DNA of 64,000 nucleotides, from positions 62,001-126,000 of the forward strand of contig NZ_LMUR01000001.1 of assembly GCF_009765825.1 (NCBI RefSeq). The letters run 5' to 3'. This document shows, in pieces, positions 62,638-64,000 of this stretch. The position numbers were made by a program, and so were the translations under genes. How positions within the stretch are numbered: position 1 is the first letter of the stretch; each line of letters begins with the position of its first letter. This stretch comes from Granulicella sp. L60 (GTDB taxonomy: Bacteria; Acidobacteriota; Terriglobia; Terriglobales; Acidobacteriaceae). The notes below the pieces were generated by a model that was not told where the DNA came from, made no database searches, and was given only the letters and a program-made list of their open reading frames with translations.

Positions 62638-63567
62638 CTAAGAGAATGAGTTGAGGAAGTCGAAGTCTACTTTGGCTGCTTCGAGTTGAGGCACCGTGTA
62701 CGGACCTTCTTCTTCGGCGAAACAGTGTTCGATGCCGGCGCGACGACCCTCTGCGAAGACTCGATCGTATTGAATGAACCCCTTGCCGAGCTCTGTTCCT
62801 TTTGGACGATCCGGTCCGCGCAGGTCGGTCGTGGGGTGGGGAACGGGCATGAAGTCTTTGATGTGCAGCATGCGGAAGCGCCCCGGATACTTCTTCATGT
62901 AAGCGACGGGATCGGCACCTGCAACCGTCATCCAGCCACAGTCGATCTCAAAGTAGACGAGGCTGGGATCGGTCTCCTGCACGAGAACATCGTAGCCATA
63001 GCGGCCGTCGCTTAACTTTTCAAACTCGTAGTTGTGGTTGTGGTAGGCATACTTCAGGCCAGCGGCTTTTGCTTTCGCACCGATTTCATTCATTTTTTCG
63101 GCGGTTTTCTTGAATCCGTCCAGACCCATCAGATCGAGCTTTGTCGGAGCGCCGCCTGTAGACGCGGGCGCGGCGTGCGATGGCGCGTTGAAGTCGCGAA
63201 GTACGGAGCTGGTTGCATAGGTTGCACCGAGGATCTGCGCGTTGTTGAAGAGGGAATCGACGTCGGGCTGAATCAATGGCAGGTGTGCGCTGGGACAGAC
63301 GAGTCCGGCATCGTCCAGAAGTGCGCGGAACTCTTTCGCAGTGTATTTTCCGAAGCCAGCCGTCTCCACCTCGCGATAGCCGATCTCATGGAGCTTCTTG
63401 AGTGTGCCTGGAGCGTCTTCTCCCAACGGCTTGCCGACAACGTAGAGTTGGATACCGATTGGGAGGCCCATGGGTTTCGCCCACGCCGGTAGTGCACTGA
63501 GGGCGAATGAAGCGGCTCCGCCTATACCTGTGTTCATCAGAAAATTTCTTCTTGAGATCAAACTCAT
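62638..63567 (-). CDS. Tat-exported TIM-barrel sugar isomerase/epimerase-like protein (309 aa)
   Basis: The signal (SRRNFLMNTGIGGAASFALSALPAWA) is of the Tat type. The barrel has IGIQLYVVGKPL, EVETAGFG, YAYHNHNYEFE, LVYFEIDCGWM, MLHIKDFM and HCFAEEEG, typical of xylose-isomerase-like sugar epimerases. About 45% of positions look alike with the protein at 55165-56052 by eye in key segments only; the true figure needs alignment. It is next to a Gfo/Idh/MocA gene in the same direction, a usual pair for keto-sugar metabolism. Confidence 0.85.
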   Translation of the reverse strand: MSLISRRNFLMNTGIGGAASFALSALPAWAKPMGLPIGIQLYVVGKPLGEDAPGTLKKLHEIGYREVETAGFGKYTAKEFRALLDDAGLVCPSAHLPLIQPDVDSLFNNAQILGATYATSSVLRDFNAPSHAAPASTGGAPTKLDLMGLDGFKKTAEKMNEIGAKAKAAGLKYAYHNHNYEFEKLSDGRYGYDVLVQETDPSLVYFEIDCGWMTVAGADPVAYMKKYPGRFRMLHIKDFMPVPHPTTDLRGPDRPKGTELGKGFIQYDRVFAEGRRAGIEHCFAEEEGPYTVPQLEAAKVDFDFLNSFS

Positions 63568-63632
63568 CAGCTACTCCTCTTTGTGGTCGTGCGTGTGTGG
63601 GGCTATTTACAGATCGACAACGTGGATCAAAG

Positions 63633-64000
63633 TTATTCTCGAACGCGTGTCCACACGCCGCCCTGCTCGTAGCTGTTCAGCATCGCTTCGATGATGCAGC
63701 ATACTCTGTGCCCACCAGCGAAGTCACATATAGTGGGGGGCTTTTCGGCTGGTGCGGCATCGTTGCGAATCCAGTAGTAGGCATCGGCGATAACGTTGCA
63801 GAAGGCGTCTGACCAGCTTTCATGATGGCCTGCGGGCAGATGGGCGTATCTTCGAGCATCCGTGCTCATCAACGATGGATCTTTATCCATTACGCTGTTT
63901 GCACTGTCGTGCGAGCCGATCCATAACTGGTTCTGTCTCTCCTGCTCCCATCGCAGGGAACGCGCGCGGCCGTTGATCTCCAGTTGCAGATCGTTTTTGT
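63633..64000 (-). CDS. Gfo/Idh/MocA-family oxidoreductase, C-terminal part (gene continues off window)
   Basis: The frame is open at the right edge. The 121 visible residues match the C-terminus of this family: LQLEINGRARSLRWEQERQN at the edge, then RRYAHLPAGHHESWSDAFCNVIADAYYWI and a final GHRVCCIIEAMLNSYEQGGVW helix. The NAD-binding domain is outside. Two such enzymes with isomerases often oxidise and reduce sugar carbons in turn. It is upstream of, and probably in an operon with, the isomerase gene (65-base gap). Confidence 0.85.
   Translation of the reverse strand, partial: KNDLQLEINGRARSLRWEQERQNQLWIGSHDSANSVMDKDPSLMSTDARRYAHLPAGHHESWSDAFCNVIADAYYWIRNDAAPAEKPPTICDFAGGHRVCCIIEAMLNSYEQGGVWTRVRE

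Overview
The window looks like a chromosome segment of a Terriglobia-type Acidobacterium (Granulicella, Edaphobacter or Terriglobus relatives). This is inferred from gene content and G+C-rich codon use; no rRNA marker is present. Supporting traits are a hopanoid operon (shc-hpnH-hpnA-hpnG), a complete Tol-Pal operon whose TolA position is held by a TonB-like protein, secreted Tat-type TIM-barrel isomerases, Gly/His/Tyr-rich secreted proteins, and repeats of the 'taaagccccg' kind. I found no tRNA, rRNA, CRISPR array or insertion sequence.

Region 1 (1-11,075) is the end of an integrative conjugative element, all on the minus strand. One operon runs from 8865 to 4961: a small membrane protein, a MoxR-type AAA ATPase, a lytic transglycosylase, VirB9/TrbG and VirB10/TrbI. 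It ends in an intrinsic terminator. A second operon runs from 4194 past the left edge: a VirB2-like pilin, two multi-pass proteins built from repeats of the same two-helix unit, VirB3, a 65-residue protein and VirB4. A third unit is a small HTH (excisionase-like) gene, next to a tyrosine integrase. The three units share a TTGACCGA promoter element. A 630-base gene-free stretch between the two transfer operons carries dyads and a 300-bp-spaced direct repeat, and could be oriT.

Region 2 (11.1-24.9 kb) is core chromosome: carA and carB with a terminator-like hairpin between them, a membrane protein, a DapA-fold protein without its catalytic lysine, the Tol-Pal operon (tolQ, tolR, tonB/tolA-like with an apparent ATA start, tolB, pal, cpoB), recN and a metallothionein-like peptide.

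Region 3 (25-32.7 kb) is the isoprenoid/hopanoid block: ispH, shc, hpnH, an unknown 148-residue protein, hpnA, hpnG and a zinc alcohol dehydrogenase. The last is placed to act on ribosylhopane. Two long hairpins follow.

Region 4 (33-51.6 kb) holds a secreted Gly/His-rich protein, a PDZ-7TM-GAF-PAS histidine kinase with its NtrC-type regulator, two alpha/beta hydrolases separated by a 217-bp inverted-repeat element, an M20 peptidase, a YdcF-like protein, dnaE, def, accA, a CPBP protease, a BamE-like lipoprotein candidate, a zinc-ribbon peptide and a guanidine-hydrolase-fold protein in which Ser replaces the nucleophilic Cys.

Region 5 (51.7-64 kb) holds pyrF, an A/C-rich repeat array, a histidine kinase gene split by a one-base frameshift, a Tat-type TIM-barrel protein, a second copy of the 39.4-kb repeat, thiD, a ThiS with a tail after its di-glycine, a glycosyltransferase, a YceI protein, and a sugar-metabolism group (ROK regulator, DegT aminotransferase, TIM-barrel isomerase, Gfo/Idh/MocA oxidoreductase) that runs off the right edge.
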